DNA of 64,000 nt, from positions 248,001-312,000 of the forward strand of contig CALSNT010000003.1 of assembly GCA_943787785.1 (NCBI GenBank), read 5' to 3'. Under the pieces are notes generated by a model. The model did not search any database. It was not told the origin of the DNA and saw only the letters and a list, made by a program, of their open reading frames with translations. The translations under genes were made by a program, and so were the position numbers. Shown here piece by piece: positions 34,813 through 43,039 of the stretch; position 1 is the first letter of the stretch, and each line of letters starts with the position of its first letter. The stretch comes from an uncultured Paracoccaceae bacterium. Lineage in GTDB: Bacteria; Pseudomonadota; Alphaproteobacteria; Rhodobacterales; Rhodobacteraceae.

Positions 34813-35868
34813 CTAGCTTTGAGTGGATGCCCGACCGTTCCTCGGCGGCGCGATGCTGCCGCGTTCTATTATCGAGACCGGCATGATCGTGGTCTCGGGC
34901 ACGCGGGCATCGGGTTCGGTCATGCGTTTCAGAAGAATCTCGGCGGCGATGCGGCCCAGGTCAAATTGCAGAATCTGAACCGTTGTAAGACCGGGCGGGA
35001 TCAGATCGAGGAAGGGAATATCGTTGAAACCGGTGATCGAGACATCTGCGGGGCACGACAACCCGCGCCCCTGTAGCGCATCAATCGCGCCAATGGCCAA
35101 ACGGTCGTTGGAACACAGCAGGGCAGTCACTTCGGGTTGCTTGTCCAGAAGATACTCGGCGCAGCGGCTGCCTTCATCTTCCGTATAGTTATCCGAAACG
35201 GCCACGACATCCGCATTCGCAGGCAGTCCCAAGGGATGCATCGCCGCCTCGAAGGCCTGGCGACGCGCAATACTGGTCGAAAGCAGCGCCGGTCCTGCCA
35301 AAAGTCCGATGTTGCGGTGACCGGCATCGTACAGCCGTTGCACCATCATCCGCACGCCGTTGGCGTCATCGTTGATGACTGCCGGGATTCCACTGCCCTC
35401 AACCAACCGGTTCGCCGTCACGATCGGCACACTCGCGGCCATGTTGACAATCTTATCGTCTGAATTGGTAACGGCTGCATCAATGATCCCGTCGACGCCG
35501 CGTTCCATCAACACGTCAAACAAGCGCGCTTCGCGTTCAGCGTCGTTGTCTGTGTTCACCAGTATCGACGCATACCCCGCGCCCTCCAGCACGCTTTCGA
35601 CGCCACGAACAATGGGTGGAAACAGGGTATTGGTGATGTCCGGAATGACGATACCGACCGACATCGTGCGACTGGTCCGAAGTCCGGCAGCAACGCGATT
35701 CGGCCGGTAACCCATCTCGTCTGCAGCGGCGCGGATTTTTGTCACGACTTCAGCGGACAGTGACGCGCGCCCATTTGGCGAAAGAGCACGCGATACGGTC
35801 GAGACATGCACGTCCGTTGCCCGTGCAACATCCTTGATCGTTACCTTTTTCTTCGTCGCCTTGTGCAT
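34813..35868 (-). CDS. LacI-family transcriptional regulator
   Basis: The 351-residue protein has the LacI helix-turn-helix at its N-terminus (VTIKDVARATDVHVSTVSRA, with the hinge sequence GYRPNRVAAGLRTSRT) and a periplasmic-binding-protein-like effector domain. A TTG at 35886 is in frame, but the ATG at 35868 puts the helix-turn-helix at the usual distance. It faces away from the oxidoreductase gene at 36077. Two copies of the palindrome GCAAACGNTTGC lie in the 200-base gap, so autoregulation is likely. The same motif in front of 21129 and 25376 suggests it also controls those operons. Its inducer is probably the unknown substrate or a product of it. Confidence 0.92.
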   Translation of the reverse strand: MHKATKKKVTIKDVARATDVHVSTVSRALSPNGRASLSAEVVTKIRAAADEMGYRPNRVAAGLRTSRTMSVGIVIPDITNTLFPPIVRGVESVLEGAGYASILVNTDNDAEREARLFDVLMERGVDGIIDAAVTNSDDKIVNMAASVPIVTANRLVEGSGIPAVINDDANGVRMMVQRLYDAGHRNIGLLAGPALLSTSIARRQAFEAAMHPLGLPANADVVAVSDNYTEDEGSRCAEYLLDKQPEVTALLCSNDRLAIGAIDALQGRGLSCPADVSITGFNDIPFLDLIPPGLTTVQILQFDLGRIAAEILLKRMTEPDARVPETTIMPVSIIERGSIAPPRNGRASTQS

Positions 35869-35905
35869 CAGGGAACTATTACCCAAACTCCGTTTTTAAT
35901 GCAAT

Positions 35906-35917
35906 GCAAACGGTTGC
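35906..35917. promoter_or_regulatory. Candidate LacI-family operator (site 3)
   Basis: GCAAACGGTTGC, one mismatch from a perfect palindrome and extended to TGCAA..TTGCA. It lies 38 bases before the lacI start and is centred 54 bases from site 4, about five helical turns, which would allow looping or cooperative binding. Confidence 0.6.
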
Positions 35918-35959
35918 ACAAACAGGTTGACGAGTTTCCATCCGATAGCTAGTTTTTAT

Positions 35960-35971
35960 GCAAACGTTTGC
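35960..35971. promoter_or_regulatory. Candidate LacI-family operator (site 4, perfect palindrome)
   Basis: GCAAACGTTTGC is a perfect 12-base palindrome with the central CG of LacI/GalR-type operators. It lies in the divergent region between lacI and the 3-hydroxyisobutyrate-dehydrogenase-like gene (start 36077). Confidence 0.65.
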
Positions 35972-36076
35972 CTTAAACCTGTGTTCTGGCGTGCTGTGAG
36001 CAGATGTATTTCAACATCTGCGGCATAACGCTGCCGCGAGAAGGTCGAGGCGCCAACAGAAGACATACTGGAGGAC

Positions 36077-37045
36077 ATGATGACAAAACCCACCATTGGA
36101 TGGATCGGAATGGGCCGCATGGGGTTTCCCATGGCGGAAAGGCTGGTCAAAGCCGGCTATGATGTCAAAGTTTGGAACCGGACACGCTCCAAAGCCGAGC
36201 CGTTGGCCGAGCAAGGTGCCGTGCTGGTCGACAGCCCCGCCGACCTTGCGGGTGTCGACGTTCTGACAACAATGGTTTCGACCGGAAAAGACGTCGAGGC
36301 GCTCTATTTCGGCGAAAACGGCGTACTGACGGGGAAGGGTGTGCCCGGCATCTTTCTGGACATGTCATCCATTGGCACCGACCAGTCCGCTGACATCCGC
36401 GCGCGCCTCGCTGAAAAGGGCGCTGAGTTTGTCTGCTCACCGGTTTCTGGCAACGGCAAATGCGTCAAGGCCGGGAAGCTGAGTGCGGTTGTTTCCGGCC
36501 CGAAGGCTGCATTTGACACGGTCGAGGATGTGATCGGCACGATTGCCGCGAATGGTGTGTCCTACGTGGGTGAGGGCGAATTGGCGCGGTTCTGCAAGAT
36601 TGCACATAATGTCATGCTGGGTGTCGTTACTCAAAACTTGGCAGAGATCACGATACTGGCCCAGAAGGCCGGGGTGCCACGCCGCGCATTCCTCGATTTC
36701 ATGAACAACTCGGTCTTGGGTTCGATTTTTACACGCTACAAGACCAACGCGTTGGTGAACCTCGACTGGACAACGACATTCACCCCCGCATTGCTGCGCA
36801 AAGACATGGATCTCGGCCTGGGCGCCGGGCGCGAACTGGACGTTGCGATGCCAGTCACCGCGGCAACCCGCGAAGCGCTGCAGGCCCATTTCGGCGCCGC
36901 CACGCTGAAGGATGACCCGCAGGCGTATCTGGACGCGGATTTCTCGGCGATGCTGGAAACAGTCGCCCTGGCGTCGGGCCTTACACTGGAAAGTGAGAAT
37001 GACCCCTATCCGACGGGTCTGGAACTGCAACAGGCGGCGGAATGA
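36077..37045 (+). CDS. NAD(P)-dependent oxidoreductase, 3-hydroxyisobutyrate dehydrogenase-like
   Basis: The 322-residue protein has the Rossmann motif IGWIGMGRMGFPMAERLVKA. It also has the substrate-binding signature where family members have 'G..GGA..G' (here VSGNGKCVKAGKL, with the second Gly changed to Asn/Lys) and the catalytic Lys in FCKIAHNVM. The substrate is a beta-hydroxy acid or imine in this family. The start codons ATGATG follow GGAGGA. It is the first gene of the Liv-type operon by orientation, with 65 bases before the binding protein. A LacI operator lies upstream. Confidence 0.88.
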   Translation: MMTKPTIGWIGMGRMGFPMAERLVKAGYDVKVWNRTRSKAEPLAEQGAVLVDSPADLAGVDVLTTMVSTGKDVEALYFGENGVLTGKGVPGIFLDMSSIGTDQSADIRARLAEKGAEFVCSPVSGNGKCVKAGKLSAVVSGPKAAFDTVEDVIGTIAANGVSYVGEGELARFCKIAHNVMLGVVTQNLAEITILAQKAGVPRRAFLDFMNNSVLGSIFTRYKTNALVNLDWTTTFTPALLRKDMDLGLGAGRELDVAMPVTAATREALQAHFGAATLKDDPQAYLDADFSAMLETVALASGLTLESENDPYPTGLELQQAAE

Positions 37046-37109
37046 ACTCAACGAAACCATCAGCGAGAGCCGGAACGGCCGATACATCTTATCCTTGGGA
37101 GGAAAGACC

Positions 37110-38378
37110 ATGAAACTCAGTAAGTTGCTCGCAAGTTCGGCTATTGCATCTTTGGTCGCATCGGCCGCGATGGCCGAGATCAAGATCGGCACGTCATTGC
37201 CGCTTACCGGCGCGTTCTCGATTGCAGGGGCCAAGCACGAACAGGGCTACAAGTTGTGCGTGGACATGATTAACGAACGCGGCGGGATCAGCGGCGAACA
37301 GGTTGAGCTGATCATGTCGGACAACCGCTCCGACCCCGCCACCGCGATCGCGCAGTATGAGCGCTTTATAAATGTGGATGGCGTGGACGCGGTGTTTGGT
37401 ACTTTTTCGTCCCGCCTGACGTTCCCGGTAGCGAATATTCTGGCCAAGAACGGGTTCGTGCATCCGATCCCGGCGGGCGGTGCGCTGCGCATCTATACCC
37501 AGGGCCACAAAAACCTGTTCTACTTCCAGCCAAACGCCGCCGAATACGTCGGATCATCGCTGCAAGGCCTGATTGCAGATCTGGTAGATGTAGCGGATCG
37601 CCCGACGACCGCGGCTGTCGTGTCAGCGGATGACTTCTTCGCCAACGCGGTTGAAACCGGGTTTCTCGGCAAGAAGGTCATGGACCCGGCAACCGGCGGC
37701 GAAGTCGCCGATCTGGCACCGGGCTATCTGGCCGATGCCGGTATCGAGGTTGTCTACGAGGAGAAGTGGCCAGAGGAAGGCTTCAACGACTGGCTGAACC
37801 TTGCCAACTCGATCAAACGGTCCGAAGCCGAGCTGATCGTGGCGTTGACGGCCTCAGCCGAGGAAGCCGTGCAACTGACCCGCGCGCTGAAGACAGTGCG
37901 GGCCGAGCCCAAGATGGTCTACTACAGCCAGGGCACGCAGGTTGAGTTTTACGAGGGTACCGAAGAGGCCTCGGAAGCGATCCTGATGCACACCTCCTGG
38001 CACCCGGATGCGCCCTATGAAGGTCTGCTGGGCGGAGAGGCGTTCTCCAACGCGGACTTCGTGGCGGAGTTCACAGAACGCAATGGGGTTGCCCCTGATG
38101 AAGACGCCGCAATCCCGTTCGCTGTCTGTCAGGGCATTGAGCAGTCGATCATCGGCGCTGGCGAAGCCGATAATGACAAGATGAGCGAGTGGTTGGTCGC
38201 GCGGACCGCCGATGATCCGGTTCGCACCGTTCTCGGCGCGTTTCATTGGGACGAAGTCGGCCTGCCTGTCGGCAAGCCCTTCATGGTTGCTCAGTGGAAT
38301 GGTGGCGAGCTGCAATTCGTCTATCCGACGGACGAGTTCGAAACGTCGCCGCTGACCCACCCCAAACAGGGCTGGTAA
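37110..38378 (+). CDS. ABC transporter substrate-binding protein, branched-chain amino acid (LivK) type
   Basis: The 422-residue precursor has a signal peptide (KLLASSAIASLVASAAMA) and the Peripla_BP_6 fold. It starts EIKIGTSLPLTGAFSIAGA, then ELIMSDNRSDPATA. This subgroup binds amides, urea, short-chain acids and aromatic acids as often as amino acids. The start ATG has GGGAGGAA upstream, while the longer frame has no signal. A strong hairpin follows the stop, then LivG. It supplies the second importer of the cluster. Confidence 0.92.
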   Translation: MKLSKLLASSAIASLVASAAMAEIKIGTSLPLTGAFSIAGAKHEQGYKLCVDMINERGGISGEQVELIMSDNRSDPATAIAQYERFINVDGVDAVFGTFSSRLTFPVANILAKNGFVHPIPAGGALRIYTQGHKNLFYFQPNAAEYVGSSLQGLIADLVDVADRPTTAAVVSADDFFANAVETGFLGKKVMDPATGGEVADLAPGYLADAGIEVVYEEKWPEEGFNDWLNLANSIKRSEAELIVALTASAEEAVQLTRALKTVRAEPKMVYYSQGTQVEFYEGTEEASEAILMHTSWHPDAPYEGLLGGEAFSNADFVAEFTERNGVAPDEDAAIPFAVCQGIEQSIIGAGEADNDKMSEWLVARTADDPVRTVLGAFHWDEVGLPVGKPFMVAQWNGGELQFVYPTDEFETSPLTHPKQGW

Positions 38379-38387
38379 GCCTGTCAG

Positions 38388-38410
38388 GGCCGGGCGCACA
38401 GCGCCCGGCC
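38388..38410 (+). terminator. Intercistronic hairpin after the Liv binding protein
   Basis: GGCCGGGCGC and GCGCCCGGCC form a perfect 10-base stem around an ACA loop, 9 bases after the stop codon. There is no T run. It probably protects the upstream message or partly ends transcription, giving more binding protein than transporter. Confidence 0.65.
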
Positions 38411-38430
38411 AATTCTTTCCGGAGGCACGC

Positions 38431-39171
38431 GTGCTTGAAATCCGAAATCTCTGCAAGCACTTCGGCGGTATCAAAGCCGTCGATCAGTGCTCGTTTTCCG
38501 TCGAGCAGGGCAGCATTACCGCACTGATCGGCCCCAACGGGGCTGGCAAGACCACTGCCTTCAACTGCATCAGTCGTACCATGACACCTACCACCGGCGA
38601 GGTATGGCTGGATGGCGAACGAATCGATGGCTTGCGGCCACACAAAATCACAGGCCTGGGCCTCAGCCGCACCTTCCAGATCTCCCGCAACCTTGCCGAC
38701 ATGACGGTCCTGGAAAACATCATCTGCCAGTCAAAAATCAGCGGTTGGCGCGATATGTTCAAACCTGCGATGAGCGCGGATGAGATCGAAAAGGCGATGG
38801 GCATTCTCGAATTCCTCGGCATCACCCGTCTTGCGCATGAGGATGGCGGGAACCTCAGCTATGGCCAGAAGAAACTCATGGATCTTGCCGCGCTGCTGAT
38901 GAGTGATCCGAAGATCATTCTTCTCGACGAGCCTGCGGGCGGTGTGAACCCGACGCTTTTGGAAGAAATCATCGGCCATATCAGAAAGCTCAACGAACAG
39001 GGGCTGACAGTCCTGATCGTCGAGCACAACATGGACCTGATTATGCGCCTCAGCCACCGCGTTGTCGTGATGGCACAAGGCCAGGTGATTGCAGACGGTA
39101 CGCCGGACGAAGTCCGCGAGGATCCGGCCGTTCTGGAGGCATATCTGGGCGGGACAATGGAAGCCGCATGA
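38431..39171 (+). CDS. ABC transporter ATP-binding protein, LivG-like
   Basis: The 246-residue ATPase starts at a GTG with GGAGG nine bases upstream. Walker A is GPNGAGKTT. The signature is LSYGQKKLMD, as in LivG, and Walker B is IILLDEPAGGVNP. The NLADMTVLENI block and the C-terminal YLGG are typical of the family. It drives import by the LivH/LivM pore with LivF. Its stop overlaps the LivF start. Confidence 0.93.
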   Translation: MLEIRNLCKHFGGIKAVDQCSFSVEQGSITALIGPNGAGKTTAFNCISRTMTPTTGEVWLDGERIDGLRPHKITGLGLSRTFQISRNLADMTVLENIICQSKISGWRDMFKPAMSADEIEKAMGILEFLGITRLAHEDGGNLSYGQKKLMDLAALLMSDPKIILLDEPAGGVNPTLLEEIIGHIRKLNEQGLTVLIVEHNMDLIMRLSHRVVVMAQGQVIADGTPDEVREDPAVLEAYLGGTMEAA

Positions 39172-39896
39172 GTGAACTTCTGGAAGTCTCTGGCGTTGTC
39201 GCAGGCTACGGTGACGGCCCCGCAATCCTGAATGGCGCGTCCCTGCGCGTTCAGCCCGGCAAGGTGCATTGCATAATTGGACCGAACGGCGCTGGCAAAT
39301 CCACGTTGCTGAAAGCCATCGTTGGGATGCTGAAAATCCGCGAAGGCGACGTAAAATTTAAAGGCGAAAGCCTCAAAGGACTTCGCCCGGATCAGATCTT
39401 GCGCCAGGGCATCTGTTTCGTGCCGCAGGAACGCGCCTTGTTCCCCAAGATGACCGTGCGGGAAAACCTGCGCATGGGTGGCTATTCGATGGCGGACAAG
39501 GCCGACCTTGAACGCCGGATCGACGGCGTTGAAGACCGCTTCCCGATCCTGAAAGAGCGTCGCGACCAGCACGCCGGCACGCTTTCGGGCGGTCAGCAGC
39601 AAACCCTGTCGATGGCGCGCACGATGATCCTGAAGCCAGAAATCGTTATGCTCGACGAACCCTCGCTTGGCCTCGCGCCAAAAATCGTCGCCGAGATATT
39701 CCAGATCATGCGGGTGATGACCGAGGAGGGGACCACCATCCTTCTGGTCGAACAAAACGCCGCGATGGGACTGCGCAATGCAGATTGGGGCATCGTGCTG
39801 GACCTCGGTCGGACACTGTTCGACGGACCGGGGCAGGAAATTCTGAACGATCCACGCATTCAGGAATTGTACCTTGGCGGAACGAAGGCAGCATAA
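39168..39896 (+). CDS. ABC transporter ATP-binding protein, LivF-like
   Basis: The 242-residue ATPase has Walker A GPNGAGKST, QERALFPKMTVRENLRMGGY, signature LSGGQQQTLSMA and Walker B IVMLDEPSLGLAP, all as in LivF. The ending ELYLGG is normal. It overlaps livG by four bases (ATGA) and is followed directly by the LivH-like permease. Confidence 0.93.
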   Translation: MSELLEVSGVVAGYGDGPAILNGASLRVQPGKVHCIIGPNGAGKSTLLKAIVGMLKIREGDVKFKGESLKGLRPDQILRQGICFVPQERALFPKMTVRENLRMGGYSMADKADLERRIDGVEDRFPILKERRDQHAGTLSGGQQQTLSMARTMILKPEIVMLDEPSLGLAPKIVAEIFQIMRVMTEEGTTILLVEQNAAMGLRNADWGIVLDLGRTLFDGPGQEILNDPRIQELYLGGTKAA

Positions 39897-40775
39897 ATGG
39901 CAGACCTGATTCAGATCCTTGTTCTCGGCCTTGCACTTGGGGGTGTCTATGCGCTGATGGGGGCGGGGCTAAGCCTTGTGTTCGGCGTCATGCGGATCGT
40001 CAACCTGGCGCACCCGTCGCTGATCATGCTCGGCGCTTACGTCGCCTATTGGGCGTTTCGCCTCGGTGGCATCGACCCGATGATTATCCTGCCGGTAGCG
40101 CTAGTGATCCTCGCCGCCACCGGGGTGTTGCTTTACAAACTGGTGTTCGAGCGGGAGGCGCGCTCAGCACAATACTCTGAAATGACGGTGCTTTTGACCT
40201 TCGCGCTGGCTATGGTCGTCGAAGGCGCATTGGGGACGGCGTTCACGAATACGCAGCGGGTGACGTCGCCCGATTACGCGACCGATGCGTTCTTCATCAG
40301 CAGCGTCTTCATCCCCAAAGGCCAGCTTTATGCAGGCATCGTTTCGCTTTCGATCATCTCGGCGCTGGCGCTGTTTCTGAAATACTCCGCTTTCGGGAAC
40401 GCGATCCGCGCCACCACTCAAAACCGTGACGCCGCCGAGCTCCTCGGTGTAAATGTCAATTTCGTCGGATTGGTTAGCTTTGCGATCGGCATTGGCCTCG
40501 CCGGAGCCGCTGGAGCCTTGGTCAGCTTTGTCTTCTCGTTCTTCCCGGCAAAGCACTGGGAATGGATCGCGGTGCTGATGTCGCTGGTTGTGCTTGGCGG
40601 CATGGGCTCGATCCTCGGCACCGTCCTGGCGGCCTTCATCCTGTCAGTGGTCGCTGCCTTTGTCGGCTTCTTCTTCGGCGCGACATGGTCTACGCTGACA
40701 TTCTTCGTCGCCCTGTTCGTGGTTCTGCTGGTCCGCCCGCAAGGCCTGTTCGGCGAAAAGCCGGAGCTTGCCTGA
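39897..40775 (+). CDS. ABC transporter permease, LivH-like
   Basis: The 292-residue membrane protein begins ILVLGLALGGVYALMGAGLS and has the VFGVMRIVNLAHPSLIMLGAY block (LivH 'GxxxxINFAHGxxxMxGAY'), plus about eight TM segments. The FGNAIRATTQNRDAAELLGV loop contacts the ATPases. It ends RPQGLFGEK, a standard LivH end. Start follows the LivF stop with no gap, and its stop overlaps the LivM ATG. Confidence 0.93.
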   Translation: MADLIQILVLGLALGGVYALMGAGLSLVFGVMRIVNLAHPSLIMLGAYVAYWAFRLGGIDPMIILPVALVILAATGVLLYKLVFEREARSAQYSEMTVLLTFALAMVVEGALGTAFTNTQRVTSPDYATDAFFISSVFIPKGQLYAGIVSLSIISALALFLKYSAFGNAIRATTQNRDAAELLGVNVNFVGLVSFAIGIGLAGAAGALVSFVFSFFPAKHWEWIAVLMSLVVLGGMGSILGTVLAAFILSVVAAFVGFFFGATWSTLTFFVALFVVLLVRPQGLFGEKPELA

Positions 40776-41806
40776 TGTCGGATACCGAAACCTTCGACAT
40801 ACTTGAACAGCGCAAAGCGTATAACGCGACGCTGACGCAGGCGGCGGACAAGACTCGCGCGACGTGGTTTCCCGTTGTCGTCCTGTTGTTGCTTCTGGCG
40901 ATGCCCGCGCTGCAATTCGTCGGCAACTACAACTACCTGCTGCACTTGTTGCTGTTCACGCTCTCCTATGTGGTCATCGCATCAGGCTGGAATATCCTCG
41001 GTGGGTTTGCTGGCTACATCTCGCTTGGGCACAACGTCTTTTTCGCGGTCGGCGGTTACTTCGCCGGGATGATGTTCGCCCGCCTTGGTATTTCGACGCT
41101 GATCCTTGCGCCGCTGGCGGGGCTTGTGGCGGGATTGCTGGGTTATCTGATCGGGCTGATTACCCTGCGCGTCCGAGGGCCGTCCTTTATTATCTCGTCG
41201 CTGGCATTGGTGATGATCTTCCGGATTTTCTTCGAGAATTGGGAGTTCGTCGGCGGTGCCGCAGGCGTGTCCCTTAAGGCCAACGACCTGACCGTGCAGT
41301 GGGCCAAACTGCCCTATTACTATGGGTTCCTGGTGATGGCGGCCTTCACCGTCTGGGTGAGCTACCGCATCAAGCATTCAAAATTCGGATTGGGCCTCAG
41401 GGCCATTTCCAAGGACGAGATCAAGGCCGAGAGCGCCGGAATCGACACCCGGTTCTATAAGGTGCTAGCCTTCGCGATCTCGGCCTTTTTTGTCGGCATG
41501 GCAGGGGCGGTCTGGGGCGAATATCTGACCTATATACGGCCCAACATATTTCTGACGGTGCTGATCTCGGTCAACATGGTGCTGATCTGCATCCTTGGCG
41601 GTAAGGGCACGATTGCTGGCCCTGTCATCGGCGCAATCCTGATCGTGGCCTTCAACGAATTCTTTGTGGCGACCCTTGGCGCATCCGAGATCAACATCCT
41701 CGCGACCGGCCTGATCATGATGATTTGCCTGATGTTCTTCCCGCTCGGTATCGTCGGCACGCTGGCCAAACACCGCAAACTGCCGCGATTCCTGGACTGG
41801 GACTGA
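40775..41806 (+). CDS. ABC transporter permease, LivM-like
   Basis: The 343-residue membrane protein starts at an ATG overlapping the LivH stop by one base. The open frame further up is a shadow of livH. It has the LivM hallmarks LGHNVFFAVGGYFAGMM, FSRFGLGLRAISKDEIKAE-like loop (here SKFGLGLRAISKDEIKAE) and GGKGTIAGPVIGA. A 30-residue charged N-terminus precedes the first TM. It completes the second importer. Confidence 0.93.
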   Translation: MSDTETFDILEQRKAYNATLTQAADKTRATWFPVVVLLLLLAMPALQFVGNYNYLLHLLLFTLSYVVIASGWNILGGFAGYISLGHNVFFAVGGYFAGMMFARLGISTLILAPLAGLVAGLLGYLIGLITLRVRGPSFIISSLALVMIFRIFFENWEFVGGAAGVSLKANDLTVQWAKLPYYYGFLVMAAFTVWVSYRIKHSKFGLGLRAISKDEIKAESAGIDTRFYKVLAFAISAFFVGMAGAVWGEYLTYIRPNIFLTVLISVNMVLICILGGKGTIAGPVIGAILIVAFNEFFVATLGASEINILATGLIMMICLMFFPLGIVGTLAKHRKLPRFLDWD

Positions 41807-41807
41807 G

Positions 41808-42587
41808 ATGGCCGCGATTGTGCTTCATAACGCTCCGCAATCGACCTGCAGCCAGCGGGTGCGATATGCGCTGCATGCGAAGGACATAGCGTTCGAGGAA
41901 GTGAAACTCGACCTGTTTTCGGGCGATCAGCTGAAGCCTGATTATCTGGCAATCAATCCGAACGGTGTGGTTCCGGCACTGGTCCATGATGGCGAACCGG
42001 TAATCGATAGCGCGGTAATCCTGGAATACCTCGAAGACATCCTGCCCATGGTCGCCCCCATGCGCCCGACCGATCCGCGTGGGGCCGCGCAGGTTCGCGC
42101 GATGATGCGGTTCGTGGATGAGGTGCCGACGCCGGCAGTGCGCATCCCGTCCTACAACCTTGCCTTCCTGCCGCATTTTCAGGCGATGTCCGAAGCGGAA
42201 TTTCAGGAGCTCTGCGACAGCAAGCCCCTTAGACGAGAATTCCTGATGCGCATGGGGCGCACCGGATTCCCTGAGGCCGACATGGACGAGGCACTGGGCC
42301 GGCTGCGTCGGGGCGTCGAACGTATGGGTGTCTGGCTGGAAAACGGCGGTGGGCCGTGGCTGACGGGTGCAAACCTCAGTCTGGTTGATCTGGCCGTCAT
42401 GCCGGTGATCGTGCGGATGGATGATATCAATCTCGGCCATATTTGGGACGACACGCCTGCAGTGGGCGGTTGGCTGGACCGTATCCGAGCAACGGAGCCC
42501 TTCACGAAGACCTACTATCACGGCTCGCTTCTGACCGAGAAATATCCCCATCTGGCGCGCTCCGAGCGCGCCCAAGGGGCGGCCTGA
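41808..42587 (+). CDS. Glutathione S-transferase family protein
   Basis: The 259-residue protein has a thioredoxin-like N-terminal domain. NAPQSTCSQRVRYALHAKDI has Ser/Cys at the catalytic position, and NPNGVVPALVHDGEPVIDSA carries the cis-Pro and gamma-glutamyl site. A helical C-terminal domain follows, with the LSLVDLAV motif. It may be a maleylacetoacetate-isomerase- or beta-etherase-like GST acting in the pathway. It sits one base after livM and one base before the transporter gene, so it belongs to the same operon. Confidence 0.88.
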   Translation: MAAIVLHNAPQSTCSQRVRYALHAKDIAFEEVKLDLFSGDQLKPDYLAINPNGVVPALVHDGEPVIDSAVILEYLEDILPMVAPMRPTDPRGAAQVRAMMRFVDEVPTPAVRIPSYNLAFLPHFQAMSEAEFQELCDSKPLRREFLMRMGRTGFPEADMDEALGRLRRGVERMGVWLENGGGPWLTGANLSLVDLAVMPVIVRMDDINLGHIWDDTPAVGGWLDRIRATEPFTKTYYHGSLLTEKYPHLARSERAQGAA

Positions 42588-42588
42588 G

Positions 42589-43035
42589 ATGCCTGTCTTT
42601 GTCTATATGTTGGCCGCTGTTGCCGTCGGGGCAATGGTGTCCGCCCAACCAGCATGGAATGCGATTGTCGCGCGCGGCATTGGCAGCGTTTTCGGGGCCG
42701 CAGCGATCAACACCTTCATCGGGTTTGCCGTTTGTATGGTGTTCGTCCCGGTGTTGGGCGTCGGTCGTATGTCAGTCTCAACGCTGACGGCAGTGCCTTG
42801 GTGGGCTTATCTGGGGGGTGTTGTTGGTGCGCTTTTCGTGACGTCGGGTGTTTTTGTCGCGCCGGTAACCGGTGCCTTGGTCTTCTTTGTGTGTGTCGTC
42901 ACTGGCCAGCTCGTCGGATCAGTTATCGCCGACCATTACGGTGCCTTCGGTTTGGAGGTGCGGCCCGCCTCGTTCGGGCGTCTTGCAGGTGTCGGACTAG
43001 TCGTCTTGGGCGCATTCCTTGTGGGCAGAGGATAG
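42589..43035 (+). CDS. YdcZ/DUF606-type small DMT transporter
   Basis: The 148-residue protein has four to five TM segments and the DUF606 features: 'GA..A.Q...N..L....G' (here VGAMVSAQPAWNAIVARGIG) and the later 'PWWAYLGGVVGALFV' block (family 'W.ylGG.lGa.fv'). It may export or import a small metabolite. It sits in a run of closely spaced catabolic genes. Confidence 0.8.
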   Translation: MPVFVYMLAAVAVGAMVSAQPAWNAIVARGIGSVFGAAAINTFIGFAVCMVFVPVLGVGRMSVSTLTAVPWWAYLGGVVGALFVTSGVFVAPVTGALVFFVCVVTGQLVGSVIADHYGAFGLEVRPASFGRLAGVGLVVLGAFLVGRG

Positions 43036-43039
43036 CGGT

